Origin: Gigaspora margarita
Taxonomy: Eukaryota; Glomeromycota; Glomeromycetes; Diversisporales; Gigasporaceae
DNA: 64,000 nucleotides
Assembly (NCBI GenBank): GCA_009809945.1
Contig: WTPW01000023.1
Location: 87,282 to 151,281 of the forward strand
Direction of reading: 5' to 3'
Below, piece by piece: positions 11,197-22,766 of this stretch. Numbering within the stretch: the stretch's first letter is position 1; each line of letters begins with the position of its first letter. The notes under the pieces are model-generated. The model was not told the origin of the DNA, made no database searches, and was given only the letters and a program-made list of their open reading frames with translations. The position numbers and the translations under genes are program-made.

Positions 11197-11745
11197 TACA
11201 CGGGGTGTTTGAACACTGTACTATACAAATTATATAGAAAAATGCTGTATGCAGATCATTTTTTGTACAACAAACATAAAAAAAACAAAAATTAAATGTA
11301 TTTTAAAATTTTGCTTAAGAAACAATCTATGAGCTCTAAGAAAAAAAAATTTCTTGTAAAATTTTGGCATAAACTATGCCCCCTACCCAGGGTTGGCACA
11401 TTTATCCATTGGTGTAAATGGAGAACAACTCCATTGGCACCATTCTATTGCTCTATTGAGAATAATTTGTGAATGGAGCCAATAGAGGCCAACTAGCTTA
11501 TAATATAGTATTTGTTAATAACTAATAACTAATTCCATTGGCTCTTTTGGCTCCATTGGTTCCATTGGTTCCATTGGCTCCATTGGTTCACAAGTTTTCA
11601 ATGGAGTATATCCATTGCCAACCCTGCCCCTACCTTATCCCAGTCCTTACCCTAACCCTAATATTAATTAAATTATTTTTTATTTTAATAAAAAATCTTC
11701 TAATTTATAAAAATTATTATACCCGTGTTCAAACACCCTGTGTAC
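11197..11745. mobile_element. Palindromic-ended element D, copy 1
   Basis: The ends GTACACGGGGTGTTTGAACAC and GTGTTCAAACACCCTGTGTAC are inverted. The same element in opposite orientation is at 19753-20062. Telomere-like CCCTAACCCTAA lies at about 11651-11662 and is matched by AGGGTTAGGG in copy 2. Copy 1 is longer only because of the 239-bp insertion 11388-11626. Confidence 0.75.
11388..11626. mobile_element. 239-bp hAT-type MITE with perfect 8-bp TSD
   Basis: The ends CAGGGTTGGCA and TGCCAACCCTG are perfect inverted repeats. The TSD is CCCCTACC at 11380-11387 and 11627-11634. Internal repeats of CCATTGG and its complement make it strongly palindromic. The empty site is visible in copy 2 of element D near 19870. 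A 74-codon frame (11538-11762) crosses its border and is not a gene. Confidence 0.9.
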
Positions 11746-12000
11746 AATTAGTTATTTTCTAATTTTATATATAATAATTATTTTAAAATTAGTACTAAAA
11801 TTTTAATCTAATTTTAAATCAATTTTTCTTCTTTCCTTATTCTATATTCTCAAAAATTTAATTTTAAGTTAATATATAAAGAAAAAAAAATCAAAGATTC
11901 AAAGTTTATAGTAATTATATATATTTTTTTATAAATTTACATATAACAAAAAACTCAGTTTAAAAAAGTATGACAAATCGATTAACTGATAAATATTTAG

Positions 12001-12275
12001 ACTAAAAAAAATTACTTTATATAAAATTTAAACAGAACTAGAAATGCACTAGGATATAGATAAGATTTTTTGAATAAATGATAATTTGCAGCAAATTATC
12101 CAATAGATAATAATGATTTGGTGTAATATAACACAATTAGAAAAATCAAACAAATATTCATTTTGCCAAAAATCACTTGTTGCTCAAAAAGTAGTATAAT
12201 AACTCACTTTTAGTACTTTAGCAAAAAGTTTTTTTTAAATAATTTTATTATTAAAGCTTTTTATTTTACTTTATA
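12001..12275. other. AT-rich spacer
   Basis: No gene or repeat border seen. Confidence 0.4.
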
Positions 12276-12563
12276 TTAGAGTTCCTCAAACTCAAATCAA
12301 ATCAAATATTAAGCATATTTGAATTTGATCAAATCAAATAAGCCTTGATTTGAATTGATTTGAATTAATAATTCTGTATTTGAATTTGATTTGATTTGAA
12401 ATTTTACTTATAAATTATCAAATATTTCAAATATTTGATCAAATTAAATCAAATGTTCATTAATTTGAATTTGATTTGATTTGAAAATTCTGTACTTGAA
12501 TTTGATTTAAGTTCAAATATTTGATCACATCAAAAATCAAATTAAATCAAATTGTGGAACCCT
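12276..12563. mobile_element. 288-bp hAT-like MITE rich in TTTGATTTGA
   Basis: The ends AGAGTTCCTCAAA and the complement of TTGTGGAACCCT resemble each other. The direct repeat ACTTTATA flanks it (12268-12275 and 12564-12571). The interior is a dense mix of ATCAAATCAAAT and TTTGATTTGA, so either strand folds extensively. The left tip has two extra bases. Confidence 0.75.
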
Positions 12564-12841
12564 ACTTTATAAAGACCCTTAATAAAAAATAAAAATTTTT
12601 TAATTAATACATATTCAGAAAACCTTATTTAAATCTTGTCAAAATCTTGAACTAGAGTTATGTAAATAAATTTAAAAATTCTATTATATAGAATTCAAGT
12701 TATAATAAACTAGTATGAAGTTACAAGTCAATTCAGTCTGTCAAATTGACTCTTGTAAGGGTTATTAAAATTAAAAAATTTTGAAAGATAAATATATTAT
12801 TTATAAAAAGTATATTTTATATTAAAATTAGGCATGGTACT

Positions 12842-13388
12842 CTTTTTTTTTTTTTTTTTGACTATTATAATGCCTTGCCAGATTATTTTTACTCTTAACC
12901 CAGATAGTTGGTATATCCAATCACCACTATTAAGTTTTCACTGTTGAACTTCTACCTCCAACTTGATTGTCCATATTACCAAATTATCCTTTAACAGGCA
13001 GACTCCAAAGAGTCCTGAGTGCTGACTTTCCCTGGGTGTCTTATAGGTACCTAAGGATGGTATACTGCACCAGCGCCAGAGAGCCAGAAGACAATGAAGA
13101 ATTGTACCCTATTTTTAGTGCTACAAGTTTGTGTAACAAGATTTTCATACTACATTTGTGACTTTAGTTATTTCAAATTTGGATCCTAGCATAGCCCGCA
13201 TCATTGCCACGATGTATAAGGGCTTCTTATCATTATAGGTCCATTCAAAGATATCTTGGGTCCCTGTATCCTGTGGTGTTTCAGTTCTCTAAACGGCTTA
13301 TCTTATTTTGCCATTGGTAAGATTTGAACTATCAACCTTTCGATTTACATCCTCAGAGCATTAACCACTATGCTATCGACCCAGAGGA
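12842..13388 (-). mobile_element. tRNA-headed SINE with poly(A) tail
   Basis: On the minus strand the element begins GGGTCGATAGCATAGTGG (A-box-like) and has a B-box-like AGTTCAAATCT about 45 bases later. It continues as a roughly 450-bp body of higher GC, and ends in a run of about 19 A (T on the plus strand, 12842-12860). TGGTACTC (left) and TGTTACTC (right) may be a decayed duplication. The 64-codon plus-strand frame at 12967-13161 is antisense to the body and not called. RNA polymerase III transcription is inferred from the boxes only. Confidence 0.65.
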
Positions 13389-13399
13389 CAGCTTGTTAC

Positions 13400-14067
13400 T
13401 CATTAATTTATTAAAATTTGAAGATTATATATATATTTTATTTTCTCAAAGTATTTATATTCTATTAAGTAATTTAATTTATTTGCTCTTTTTTATATGA
13501 ATATGCTCTAATTAGAACATGGGTTAAGCTACTGCAAATTTTCTTTAACTAATAATATTTATATTAAGACAAAATTAAAACAAAAAATTGTGTAGTAAGC
13601 TATACAAAATATAATTAATTTTTGTGTATCAAAATATTGTTATCTATACCCACTTTTTTCAAAGATAGTTGGTAATTAGAGCAACCTTAAACAGTGAACA
13701 CTTTGTGTAATCTCACTTGTTACTATAATTTATCTAAGTTGAAAGAGAATTTTTACAAAACTTAACAAAGAAAATTTAAAGCAATTTGCAATTATAAAAA
13801 AGGCTACAATTAAAAGTATATAAGGATACTAATAACTGTTTATTATAAATAGTAAATAATTTTAGTTTATTATTAAAGAGTATAAAGACTTGATACTGAA
13901 CTTGGAATTCACATTAACTACTTTTATGCATTTTGGTTTTTCACAAATATAACAAACTATATCTACAATATATGCTACAACTACTAATAAAATGTATAGT
14001 ATATATAATAGAAATAAAATATATAAAATAAATAAAATATGTATAATAATTAAAATATATACTGCTC
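13400..14067 (+). repeat. Interspersed repeat B, copy 2, first part
   Basis: CTCACTTGTTACT, AACTTAACAAAGAA, GGCTACAATTAAAAGTATAT and TCACAAATATAACAAACTATATC match 63100-63480 in order. It stops at about 14067, where a non-repeat segment begins, and resumes near 15016. The first 100 bases or so are AT-rich spacer. Confidence 0.65.
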
Positions 14068-15015
14068 TTACAACTATACTAATTTTTAGCTCAGCTCCAA
14101 AAATTCTTTTACATTAAATGCATGCTACACATGCTCCCTACCCTTTTACATTTTTTTTCTATTAATTCTGCAAATATACATCCTACCTGCATTATCTGCA
14201 ACCAAACTAATCACAGATTCCATTGGCTATTTTGCCCAAACTCAAATAATATCTCAAATATTATCCAAAATATAATTATACAATACTTCCTTTTAGATCT
14301 ACCAGACCTATTTCTCAATGACCTACAATAGTTATACAACAATCTTCTAATTTATTACTGCCTTTTCTCTACACAATCTATACTATTCAATACTACAACT
14401 TTCTATACTACAATTTAGGATTATATTCCAAAATCACTTCTCAATATTATATCTCAACATACTTTTACAAAAATGCAGCCAATACTATTTTTAAGCTCCT
14501 CTTACTTATTTTACAAAGGATTCATAAACAATTATAGAAACTATACTGTATAAATTTAGCACATTGGAAATCCACAAGCTCTACTCCACCCCATACTATA
14601 TCTACCAAACCTCTACATACTTCTTGTTACAACAGATCTCTATATACTTACAGTTTGGTTTTGTAGCTTACTAGACCAACATATGAAAATAACAATAGTA
14701 CATGTTCACCTTTGGGCTTAGTACTCAGAAAAATAGAAATCTGGTCATACAACTAAATAAAATATAGCTTCTCAACTAACTCTATTCTCTATATTCAAAT
14801 CTAGATGAGTTTGAACTACTCTAGTAGGTTTAGATTGCAAATAAATTAGCTAGAATATTTCTATTTATAGTCTGAGTCTTAATTCTTGTATAATTAATAA
14901 TTTTAATCTGAAAAACCCTACAAGAAATCTCATACATTTTATTGATAAAGATAAAGACAAAACCTCATCTTAATACCAAAAAAAAATAATAAAATCAAAT
15001 ATGTAATAAATGTTC
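14068..15015 (+). mobile_element. Decayed LINE-type 3' fragment inserted in repeat B
   Basis: A 0.95-kb insertion splits repeat B. Near its start a 69-codon frame (14122-14331) contains CIICNQTNHRFHWLFCPN, a C-x2-C-x6-H-x4-C pattern like the zinc-binding motif that follows the reverse transcriptase in many non-LTR retrotransposons. Beyond it the frames are broken by stops. The insertion ends in an A-rich tract (about 14977-15000). No reverse transcriptase motif is seen, so the class is inferred from the zinc motif and tail. Confidence 0.4.
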
Positions 15016-15200
15016 TTCAAAAATAATATGTTTTAAAAGAAATATATGTAAACTCTTTTGCATAGTAGATTGCTAGTCAATCAAATTGTAGATCTTATAT
15101 TTATTTAGTTATTGATCATGATCTTATCACCTATTGGATAATCTATAGCTTGTTAGAACCATCTTGATGAGCTGATTCTAAAGTAGTTGTTTCATTTTTA
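15016..15200 (+). repeat. Interspersed repeat B, copy 2, second part
   Basis: GCATAGTAGATTGCTAG and AATCAAATTGTAGATC match 63550-63590, giving the downstream end of copy 2. Confidence 0.65.
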
Positions 15201-15724
15201 GTTCTGATTACTAGATTAATTTATAGTCACTTTTTTGTTTTTATAGCAATTTTTATAGTCAACAATATTAGAATAGAATTTAGTATAGGTAGTTCTATAG
15301 CAAATTAGTGTAAATTTTTCTTTTTTTTTGTAACTATTTAATATCAATCATCCGATTTGTCACATGTAAATTTGGTTTATATGAAATTTTAAAATTATAT
15401 ATAAAATTATTATAAACTTTAAAGCAATAATGTTTTCAATCTACATATTAATTTAAAATTAAATTTTACGATTATATAGAGCAAAAGGTGAATAAAAAAA
15501 CCTTTCTTGCCAAGCTATAGTTCTGCCATTTTTGTACAAAACAAAAATGTAACTTCACTAAAAACCAATATTTTTTAATTTTAAAATAAAAAGCATATAT
15601 AAAAGCATGCTCTAAACAACTTTACTTAGTCAGCAGAAGTGGGTTACCTTGTAAGAAAAATTGGTTATCTATGTGCTTAAGTTAAAATTTTTAACTTTTC
15701 AATATTAAACTTTTTTTTTTGGAT

Positions 15725-16027
15725 GGCAATTATTTTCTTGTCAATTACTTTACTGATATTACATTTTACTAGCAAATATTCTCTAACAAGTTCATTTTAC
15801 TGACTTGACTGTTTATTTCACTAAAGCTTATTTTACTACAAAGTAATTCTAGTTATTGTTATTAGGGTCAAGATAGGGTTAGAGTAGAATTAGAGTTAAA
15901 GTTAGTGTGCTTTTTAAAAAAAAACTTGTTAGTAAAATGAGCTTTGGTAAAACAAACTATTAGTAAAATGAAATTGTTAGAGAATATTTTCAGTAAAATG
16001 TTATATTAGTGAAGTAATTGTTAGCAA
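15725..16027. mobile_element. About 300-bp TIR MITE with telomere-like centre
   Basis: GGCAATTATTTTCTTGTCAA pairs, with mismatches, with the complement of the right end, and TATTCTCTAACAA pairs with TTGTTAGAGAATATT. The centre holds TTAGGGTCAAGATAGGGTTAG followed by diverging TTAGAG repeats (about 15868-15905). Confidence 0.65.
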
Positions 16028-16035
16028 AACAATAC

Positions 16036-16310
16036 AGTCCCTTTTTTAATTAGTAACCTACTTTGGGCTCTTGAGCAAAGTTGTTTGGCATATAATTTTA
16101 TTTATTTCTAAGGTCAAACCACGCTTTCTTGGACCTTTTACTAAGTGAAAAATGGGATCAAAGTTAGAAAAAATTTTTTCTAACTTTGATCCCATTTTCA
16201 CTTAGTAAAAGGTTCAAGAAAGCATGTTTTGACCTTAGAAATAAATAAAATTACATGCTGACAACTTTGTTTAAGAGCCCAAAGTAGGTTACCTAATAAA
16301 AAAAAATGGG
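16036..16310. repeat. Near-perfect 275-bp hairpin
   Basis: Arms meet at AAAAAATTTTTT (16168-16179). Paired landmarks are AACCTACTTTGGGCTC / GAGCCCAAAGTAGGTT and CTTTTACTAAGTGAAAA / TTTTCACTTAGTAAAAG. The loop is essentially zero. The transcript would be a long dsRNA stem. Confidence 0.85.
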
Positions 16311-17014
16311 TTATATTGTAAAGTTAAAAATTGTAACTTTAGTACATAGATACCCCATTTTTTTTACAAGGTAACCCACTTCTACTAACTAAGTAAAGTT
16401 TTCAGAGCAAGTTTTTACATATGTTTCTTATCTTAAAATCAGAAAATATTGGTTTTTGACAAAGTTACATTTTCATTTTGTGCAAAAACTTCAGAACTGT
16501 AGCTTGACAAAAAGGTTTTTTTATTCACCTTCTTTGCTCTATATAATTGCGAAATTTAATTTTAAATTAATATGTATGTTGAAAAACATCATTGCTTAAA
16601 ATTTCATATAAACCAAATTTACATTTAATATTATATAACAAATCGAATGACTAATATAGCAGATGTATTCTTGTTAATTAAAATTTTTTCATATTTGCTA
16701 AAGAATAACTTTACTCAAGTGTAAAAATAACAAAGTTTAGGCATTCTTAAATAAATATAAAACCTTTTATTTAAGATTCATTATTATTTTTTAATTCTTA
16801 TCATTTCACTATATCACTAGCAATAAATTTACTATATTAGCTAACTATGAATTAGCAGTTATAGAACATGTCCATATAAAATGCTTTGGATTGCTATTAC
16901 TCATAAATCAAATGAGTTAACTTGCTTTAATTTTATATTTAGAGAAGTGCAGTAAATCATGTAATTGTTTAGGGGGGAGAGGGTCACCATTTATCACGTC
17001 CTACATATAAATAT

Positions 17015-17544
17015 GGGGGCATCCATAAATAACGTTATGCTTGAGGGGGGGTCCCCCAAAATATAATGATTTTCCAATATTTAGGGGGGTCCTCCCAACA
17101 TAATGCAATTTTTTTATAAAAATTTGTCTAAAACTTGATCCAGTAGTCAAAATTGGATGATTTTGGTATCATTCTAATCGTCTTGAGGAGAGGATTCGAA
17201 GGTGCCAATTTCATTTGATTTGGATTACTGGATCACGTTTTATTAATGAAATACTATTGGTTATTATGTTTTCTTATAAAATTACTATAAAATCAATAGT
17301 ATTTCGTTAATAAAACGCGATTCAGTGATCCACATGAAACAATTTTGGTACCATTGGATTCGTCTCATAGAGACGAATCGAATGGTACCAAAATTATCCA
17401 GATTGGATGACTGGGTCATAACATATTAAAGTTTTTGTAAAATTTTATATATAAACATACGGATTTTTAAATTTTTTTTTATATAGTAGAGGGGGTCAAG
17501 AGCTACTATGTAGGGGTACATAACGTTATTTATGGATGCCCCCT
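17015..17544. mobile_element. 530-bp TIR element with GGGGGCATCC ends
   Basis: The ends GGGGGCATCCATAAATAACG and the complement of CGTTATTTATGGATGCCCCC are perfect for 20 bp. TAT on both sides may be a 3-bp duplication. The interior contains one copy of the TTTTGGTACCATT palindromic unit (17140-17410) with a near-perfect inner hairpin around 17260-17300. Confidence 0.8.
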
Positions 17545-17599
17545 ATATAGTAAAATAGCCAATAATATTGAAGTTTTATTATAATAAAAATTCGCAAAA

Positions 17600-17939
17600 A
17601 GTTGCTACATAGTAAAGTCTAAATTTTACTATATCAATTGATAATTATCAACTAAGTAAACTTGTTTGAATATCAAAATACATATATTCTAAAATTTTTA
17701 TCAAAATTGAAGAAGTTTTTTTATTTAGCTTTTAATTTTTACGTTTGTCAAATGTATTTTTTTTTAAAAAAATTTTAAAATTTTTGTCAAACATAAAAAT
17801 CAAAAAGTCAAATAATAGAAAGTTCTCAAATACTAATAAAAATTTTTAGAATAAGTGTATTTTGACCTTCTGAACAAGTTTACTTAAGCAACTTTAATCA
17901 ATTCATATAGTAAATTTTTGACTTTACTATGTAACGACT
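17600..17939. mobile_element. 340-bp palindromic element E, copy 1
   Basis: The ends AGTTGCTACATAGTAAAGTC and the complement of GACTTTACTATGTAACGACT are inverted. The arms contain TCAAATAATAGAAAG and AAGTTTACTTA-type pairs. A second copy is at 53214-53548, and both are preceded by AAAATTCGCAA. Confidence 0.8.
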
Positions 17940-18229
17940 TTTAGTATACATGGGGTCAAAAACATTTTTGAATTTTTTTAATGGGTATCCATAAGGTGTA
18001 CTAAATTTAGTACAAAATACTTAATTTAGTACAGTAAAAAAACCAAATTTTTGAAAAATTTTGATAATTGGACTCAAATTAAATTTATACAATAAATAAA
18101 TATATATCTATATTTTATTTTTAATGAAATAAAAAATTTGTTAACTTAACAAAAATTATATTAACAAGTTTAAAAATATTATATCAAATATAGATCTAAT
18201 ATTAATTTAATTTTTTAAAAAAATTACAA

Positions 18230-19375
18230 ATTTTATAATATCTTGTGATTGGGTGATTGTAATTTAATAGTTTTGGTACCATTCGAATTGTCTCATTAAG
18301 ACGAATCGAATGGTACTAAAATTATTAAATTAGGACCAATAATAATCAAGATATTAATAAGCTAATAATTTTATAAAAATTTAATTCTCTTTATGTGCAG
18401 CAGTCCAAATTCAATGATTTTAGTACCATTCGATTTGTCTTGATGAGGCTGTTCAATTGGTATCAAAATCATTGAATTCCGATTATCCAATTACAAGATA
18501 TTTGCAAAAAACAATTTTGGCGCAGTTTTATTTTTTAAAAAACTGCTCTGCAGATAGTTTTTTTGCAATTATCTTGTGATTGGGTAATCAAAATTCAAAG
18601 ATTTTGATGTCATTCAAGCCGCCTCATCGAGATGAATCGAATGGTACCAAAATCATTGAATTTGGACCACTGGATATTAAGATATTAGTAATTAAATAAT
18701 TTATATAAAAATTTAATTATATTAATATCTAATAATCAAAGTTCAATAATTTAATACTATTCAATTTAACTTAATGAGATATTGCAAATAATATAAAAGT
18801 TATCAAATTCTAATTATATACTATTAAAATATTTATTAAAACCAATTTGCAGTGCAGTTTTGTATTAATCTTGTTATTTTTAAATTTTTATTAGAATTGT
18901 ATTACAACTGTTTTTGTAATTATTTTGTGCTACAATAATTGAAATTTGATGAATTTAATACCATTCGAACTGTCTAATCGAGACGAATCGAATCGAATGG
19001 TATCAAAATCATTAAATTTAGACCAATACTAATCAAGATATTAATTATTTAATAATTTTTATAAATGGCTAATTATTTTTATGAGCAGTGATTGAAATTT
19101 AACAATTTTGGTACCATTCGATTTGTCTCAATGAGACGGTACGAATGGTATCAAAATCGTTGCATTTCAATCAACCGATCACAAGATATTTGCAAAAAAC
19201 GATTTGCAGTACAATTTTATTTTTTAAAGAACTGCACTACAGATCGTTTTTTGCCATTATCTTGTGATTGGGTGATCGAAATTGAATGATTTTGACACCA
19301 TTTGAACCGCCTCGTCAAGACGAATCAAATGATGCCAAAATTATAGAATTTAGACTCTGACATAGAGATAATTAA
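18230..19375 (+). repeat. Tandem array of seven palindromic units, about 340-bp dimer period
   Basis: Seven hairpin centres (GTCTC...GAGAC or diverged forms) lie at about 18295, 18443, 18626, 18777, 18977, 19131 and 19315. The spacing alternates between about 150 and 185-200 bp, so the true repeat is a dimer of about 331-354 bp. Arms read TTTTGGTACCATTCGA and complement. Longer spacers hold a second small hairpin around CTGCACTACAGAT (18510-18580, 19195-19265). The 65-codon frame 19092-19289 is a repeat translation and not a gene. Confidence 0.85.
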
Positions 19376-19752
19376 ATTTTTATAAAATAGGTGAATTATT
19401 AATATAATAAAATAATAATAATTTATATAGTACAAATAATAGAATTTATAATATAAATATATGCATTTTTATTAAAATTAGTTTATTAATAAATAAAAAA
19501 ATATAAATAATTCAATTTTGTTAATATTTTAATATAATTTACTATATAAAATATACAAATAAATCAATTATATATATATAATAAACTAACTATTTTTAGG
19601 TAGTGTAACCTTAAAACAGGTTTATATAAACTATTTTAAAAAGTATTTTTTAAATAAAATAACTATTTTAAAATTAAAAATAAATCTAAAATAATTTAAA
19701 ATTTTTATATTTTTGTAATTTTATATAGTATAATTTTTTTAAGAAAATAACT

Positions 19753-20062
19753 AATTGTACATGGGGGTGTTTGAACACGAGTATAATAATTTTTATAAAT
19801 TAAAAGATTTTTTACTAAAATAAAAAATAATTTAATTAATATTAGGGTTAGGGTAAGAACTGGGATGGGGCAGGGGGCATAGTTTATACCAAAATTTTAC
19901 AATAAAATTTTTTTTCTTAGAGCCCATAGATTGTTTATTAAGCAAAATTTTAAGATACAATTAATTTTTGTTTTTTTTCTTTATGTTTGTTGTACAAAAA
20001 ATAATCTGCATACTGCATTTTTCTATATAATTTGTGTAGTACAGTGTTCAAACACCCCATGT
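19753..20062. mobile_element. Palindromic-ended element D, copy 2 (uninterrupted)
   Basis: Inverted relative to copy 1 (11197-11745). The ends are GTACATGGGGGTGTTTGAACA and the complement at about 20042-20062. It contains TTAGGGTTAGGG (19845-19856) and GGGGCAGGGGGC, the empty site corresponding to the hAT insertion in copy 1. Flanking sequence (TAGAAATGC) also matches copy 1, so the repeat may extend a little further. Confidence 0.75.
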
Positions 20063-20412
20063 ACAAATAGAAATGCTCTTTTTTTAATACTGTACTAGAT
20101 TAAGTATACCAAAATTTTCAAAGAATGTAGAAAGTTTAAAATCGATTTGTACAAAATTTTTATTTGTAAGTATTGCTAAAATTATACAAAAAGATAATCC
20201 TAATATTCAAATATATTTTAGCAAAATTTGAATAAATTTAGTTAAATATATAATTCAAAATAATTTTTTTTGTATATACTAAATTTAGTATAATGGCCAT
20301 ACAGATACCAATTAATATTATAAAAGATGAATTTGATTGGTCAATAGTCTTATCACAGGGGGGAGGGGAGGGCCTATGTAAACCCTAATTATGTGATTTA
20401 CTGCACTTCTCT

Positions 20413-20739
20413 TAAATTTATGCAAAAAATTATTTAAATTAAATTTTGTAAAAATATATATATAAACCTTTTCTTAAATCTTAAATATATATTCTTTAGC
20501 ATTTAATATCTTTAATTTAAAGCCAAAATTTTTAATCTCTAGTAATCTGAAGTTAATCTTTCTTTAAAGTTGGTCAATATGTTCTTTAAATCAAAAGAGT
20601 GACTTGCTCCATATAATAATATAATTAGTTAAAATAATCTTTTAAAAATATAAAAAATGCTATTAAGTAAAGACTTTTTATACTCTATTTGAAAGTTAAA
20701 GAGAAGGTTCTTCTGATTCTAATAGTAGTTAAATTATTA
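20413..20739. other. AT-rich spacer
   Basis: No gene or clear repeat. A weak similarity to GATTCTAATGGTAGTAAAAT of the 2532-3075 hairpin is present at about 20715. Confidence 0.4.
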
Positions 20740-21256
20740 AAGGTAGAGGGTACTATTTTAAAATTATATATAATCTTAATGGTAAATTTTTTTTATATTT
20801 AATTTTATAAAAAATTAAATTAAGCAAACTAATTTTAATTCATAAGAAAGTTTGTAGAGCAGGTTTTTCTGATTATAATAATAGTAAAAATATTAAAATT
20901 GTTAAAAACTCAGTGAAATATATATTTTTAATATTTGGATATTAAAATTTAATAATAAAACTAACTTATAAATTTACGCAAATTGACCAATCTAAATTAG
21001 TGATTTGTGCAACCCAGAAAAATTTGGGCCAACCCAGAAAAACTTTGTGATATATACAACTATATTTTCTTAAAATATAATAATAGTTCAAAATTTACCA
21101 TAATAGATAAATTATTTTATTTATATTTTGTAAAATTTTAATAAAAATTAGTTGTAATTTAAAAAAGTTTTATTAGTAGCATATATTAGTTTTATATAAA
21201 ATTTTCAAAATACCATATAAAACTATATAAAAATGATCTACATACCCTCTACCCTT
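20740..21256. mobile_element. 517-bp TIR element
   Basis: The ends AAGGTAGAGGGTA and the complement of TACCCTCTACCCTT are inverted repeats. The interior is AT-rich without a coding frame. The TSD cannot be identified with confidence. Confidence 0.5.
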
Positions 21257-21385
21257 AAATTTGGCATGTGGAAACCAAGATACTTGGATCAAAAAAAAAG
21301 AATATAGAGATCTGCAAATTTACTATTATACAGTTTGGTTTTTTACTTTTAACAATTGTAAATAAGAGTACAAACTAGCTATATA

Positions 21386-22740
21386 CAGTCAACTTTCTTT
21401 ATTCTGAATAGTTGGTTCATGCAATTTTTACTTAGTAAACATTCAAAAAGTTCAGTTCTCAAAAAGTTATATATAGTTAATTTGAATTTATAATAAAATT
21501 TACAAATATTCTAGAACTTTGTATTTAGTTTTCACAGAGTTTATTAAGGGTCAAATTAGGGAAAGCTAAATCTTAAAGAAATATCAGTATATATATTTAG
21601 TATTTAATTTAAATAGTTTGTCTAAAGGTTCTATATTAGCTACTATATTTGCATATTAACTATAAAAATTGTATATTTAAATTTTTAATCTTTTGTTGAT
21701 AAATATCAAGATTATATTACTAATTACACAACATGATCAAAAATCAACAATAAAATACATGTAGCAGATATAGCTGTATTACTAACAAATTATAATTATC
21801 TATAAAATGCAGTAGCTATTTTATATTTTGTATACAATAATTAAAGTATTTCTTTTTTATATAATTAAAATAATTAATTGATAATCTGTTTCTGAATGAG
21901 AAAAAATGTATAACCATATATAGTAAATTGTGATGCACATGACTATGAGATTTACTATAATCAAGAATGCCATTTCATGTAAACAATAGTTTGTTTACAT
22001 TGGTTAGCAAATCATTTTACAGCAATATCTCTGCATCTACTAAACAGATTTTAATAATATTACTATATTAGAATCAGAAAATGATGCTTTACAAGTTTAC
22101 TTAGAAATTGAAAATATATTTACTTAGAAAAATGACTTCACTTTGTCATATAGTGGCATTTGTGGCTTAGCAATTTTATATAGTAAATCAAATAGTCTGC
22201 ATATCACAATTCACTATGTATGGCTCACTCATTTGGAAACAAATTATCAATTAATAAAAATAACAGAACATTTAGAGATATTAATGACTAGAAATCTGTA
22301 TAGTTTTAAAACATTTATTATATGCTTTATAGATTTTTAAAACTTTTATAAAGAATTAATATAGTATAGATAATTTACAAAGTTTTTAAAAACCCTATTT
22401 AATACTTGCTTAGTTTATAACAGCAATTGATGTATTATGCAATACTTCTATCTAATAAAATTATAATAAGGCACAAGTTTAAACAGTAACTGTTAAGTTG
22501 TTTTTTCAAGTAAGTGTTTCTGTTCAATCTTCTAAATCAAACTCTATTTATTTAACTAAGCAATCAGAAAGAGAATATAAAATATAGCAAAATTGATTAT
22601 ATCATATACAATAATAGTTTTATTCTCTTGGGCCCAACTAATATTACATCTATAGATTTTTACCTATCTAAATGCAATACCTCTCTAAATGCACATGCTA
22701 GAGCTGGTCCCAACAATATGCATTTAGGAAGGTCTAACTG
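21386..22740. mobile_element. Possible pogo/Tigger-like remnant
   Basis: TA-CAGTCAACTTTCTTTATTC at the left and GGAAGGTCTAACTG-TA at the right look like pogo-type ends. A CTCTCTAAATGCA-type direct repeat near the right end (22660-22700) is also typical. The two ends match each other poorly, so they could belong to two different fragments. The interior has no transposase frame. Confidence 0.3.
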
Positions 22741-22766
22741 TATATAAAATATATATGTTGTTTTTA

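Larger units (their letters stand above)
11117..12000. mobile_element. Palindromic family A, copy 2, right arm
   Basis: Resumes after the 9-bp duplication with TTACAAAGTAACCTACTTC and ACTAAGTAAAGTTGTTC, as in copy 3 at 16355-16410. It ends in sequence ending ACAAATCGATTAACTGA, matching about 16640. The arm is interrupted by the element at 11197-11745. Confidence 0.6.
15270..16690. mobile_element. Palindromic family A, copy 3 (most complete)
   Basis: Outer arms (15330-15720 and 16310-16690) are inverted: CAACTTTACTTAGTCAGC / CTAACTAAGTAAAGTTTTC, GGTTACCTTGTAAGAA / TTACAAGGTAACCC, and ATCCGATTTGT / ACAAATCGAATGA. The inner part is a near-perfect hairpin (16036-16310). The nested MITE at 15725-16027 is present only in the left arm. 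No coding frame is seen. Confidence 0.75.
16941..20412. mobile_element. 3.5-kb composite TIR element with nested insertions
   Basis: The perfect 19-bp ends AGAGAAGTGCAGTAAATCA (16941) and its complement (ending 20412) are followed inside by AT-rich and G-rich strings that also pair (GGGGGGAGAGGG with CCCTCCCC-type complement near 20355-20370). The TSD is unclear. Between the ends lie elements at 17015-17544, 17600-17939, 18230-19370 and 19753-20062. No protein-coding frame is seen. Confidence 0.7.

Noticed and set aside
11646-11665. Chromosome end (CCCTAACCCTAA)
   Set aside because: Only two units, internal to a TIR element present in two orientations; interstitial, not a telomere.
13300-13388. 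Functional tRNA gene on the minus strand
   Set aside because: A- and B-box-like strings are present, but no clean acceptor stem or anticodon arm is visible, and a body and poly(A) tail follow; it is the head of a SINE.
21386-22740. Complete Tigger transposon
   Set aside because: No transposase frame and the two ends match poorly; possibly two separate fragments.
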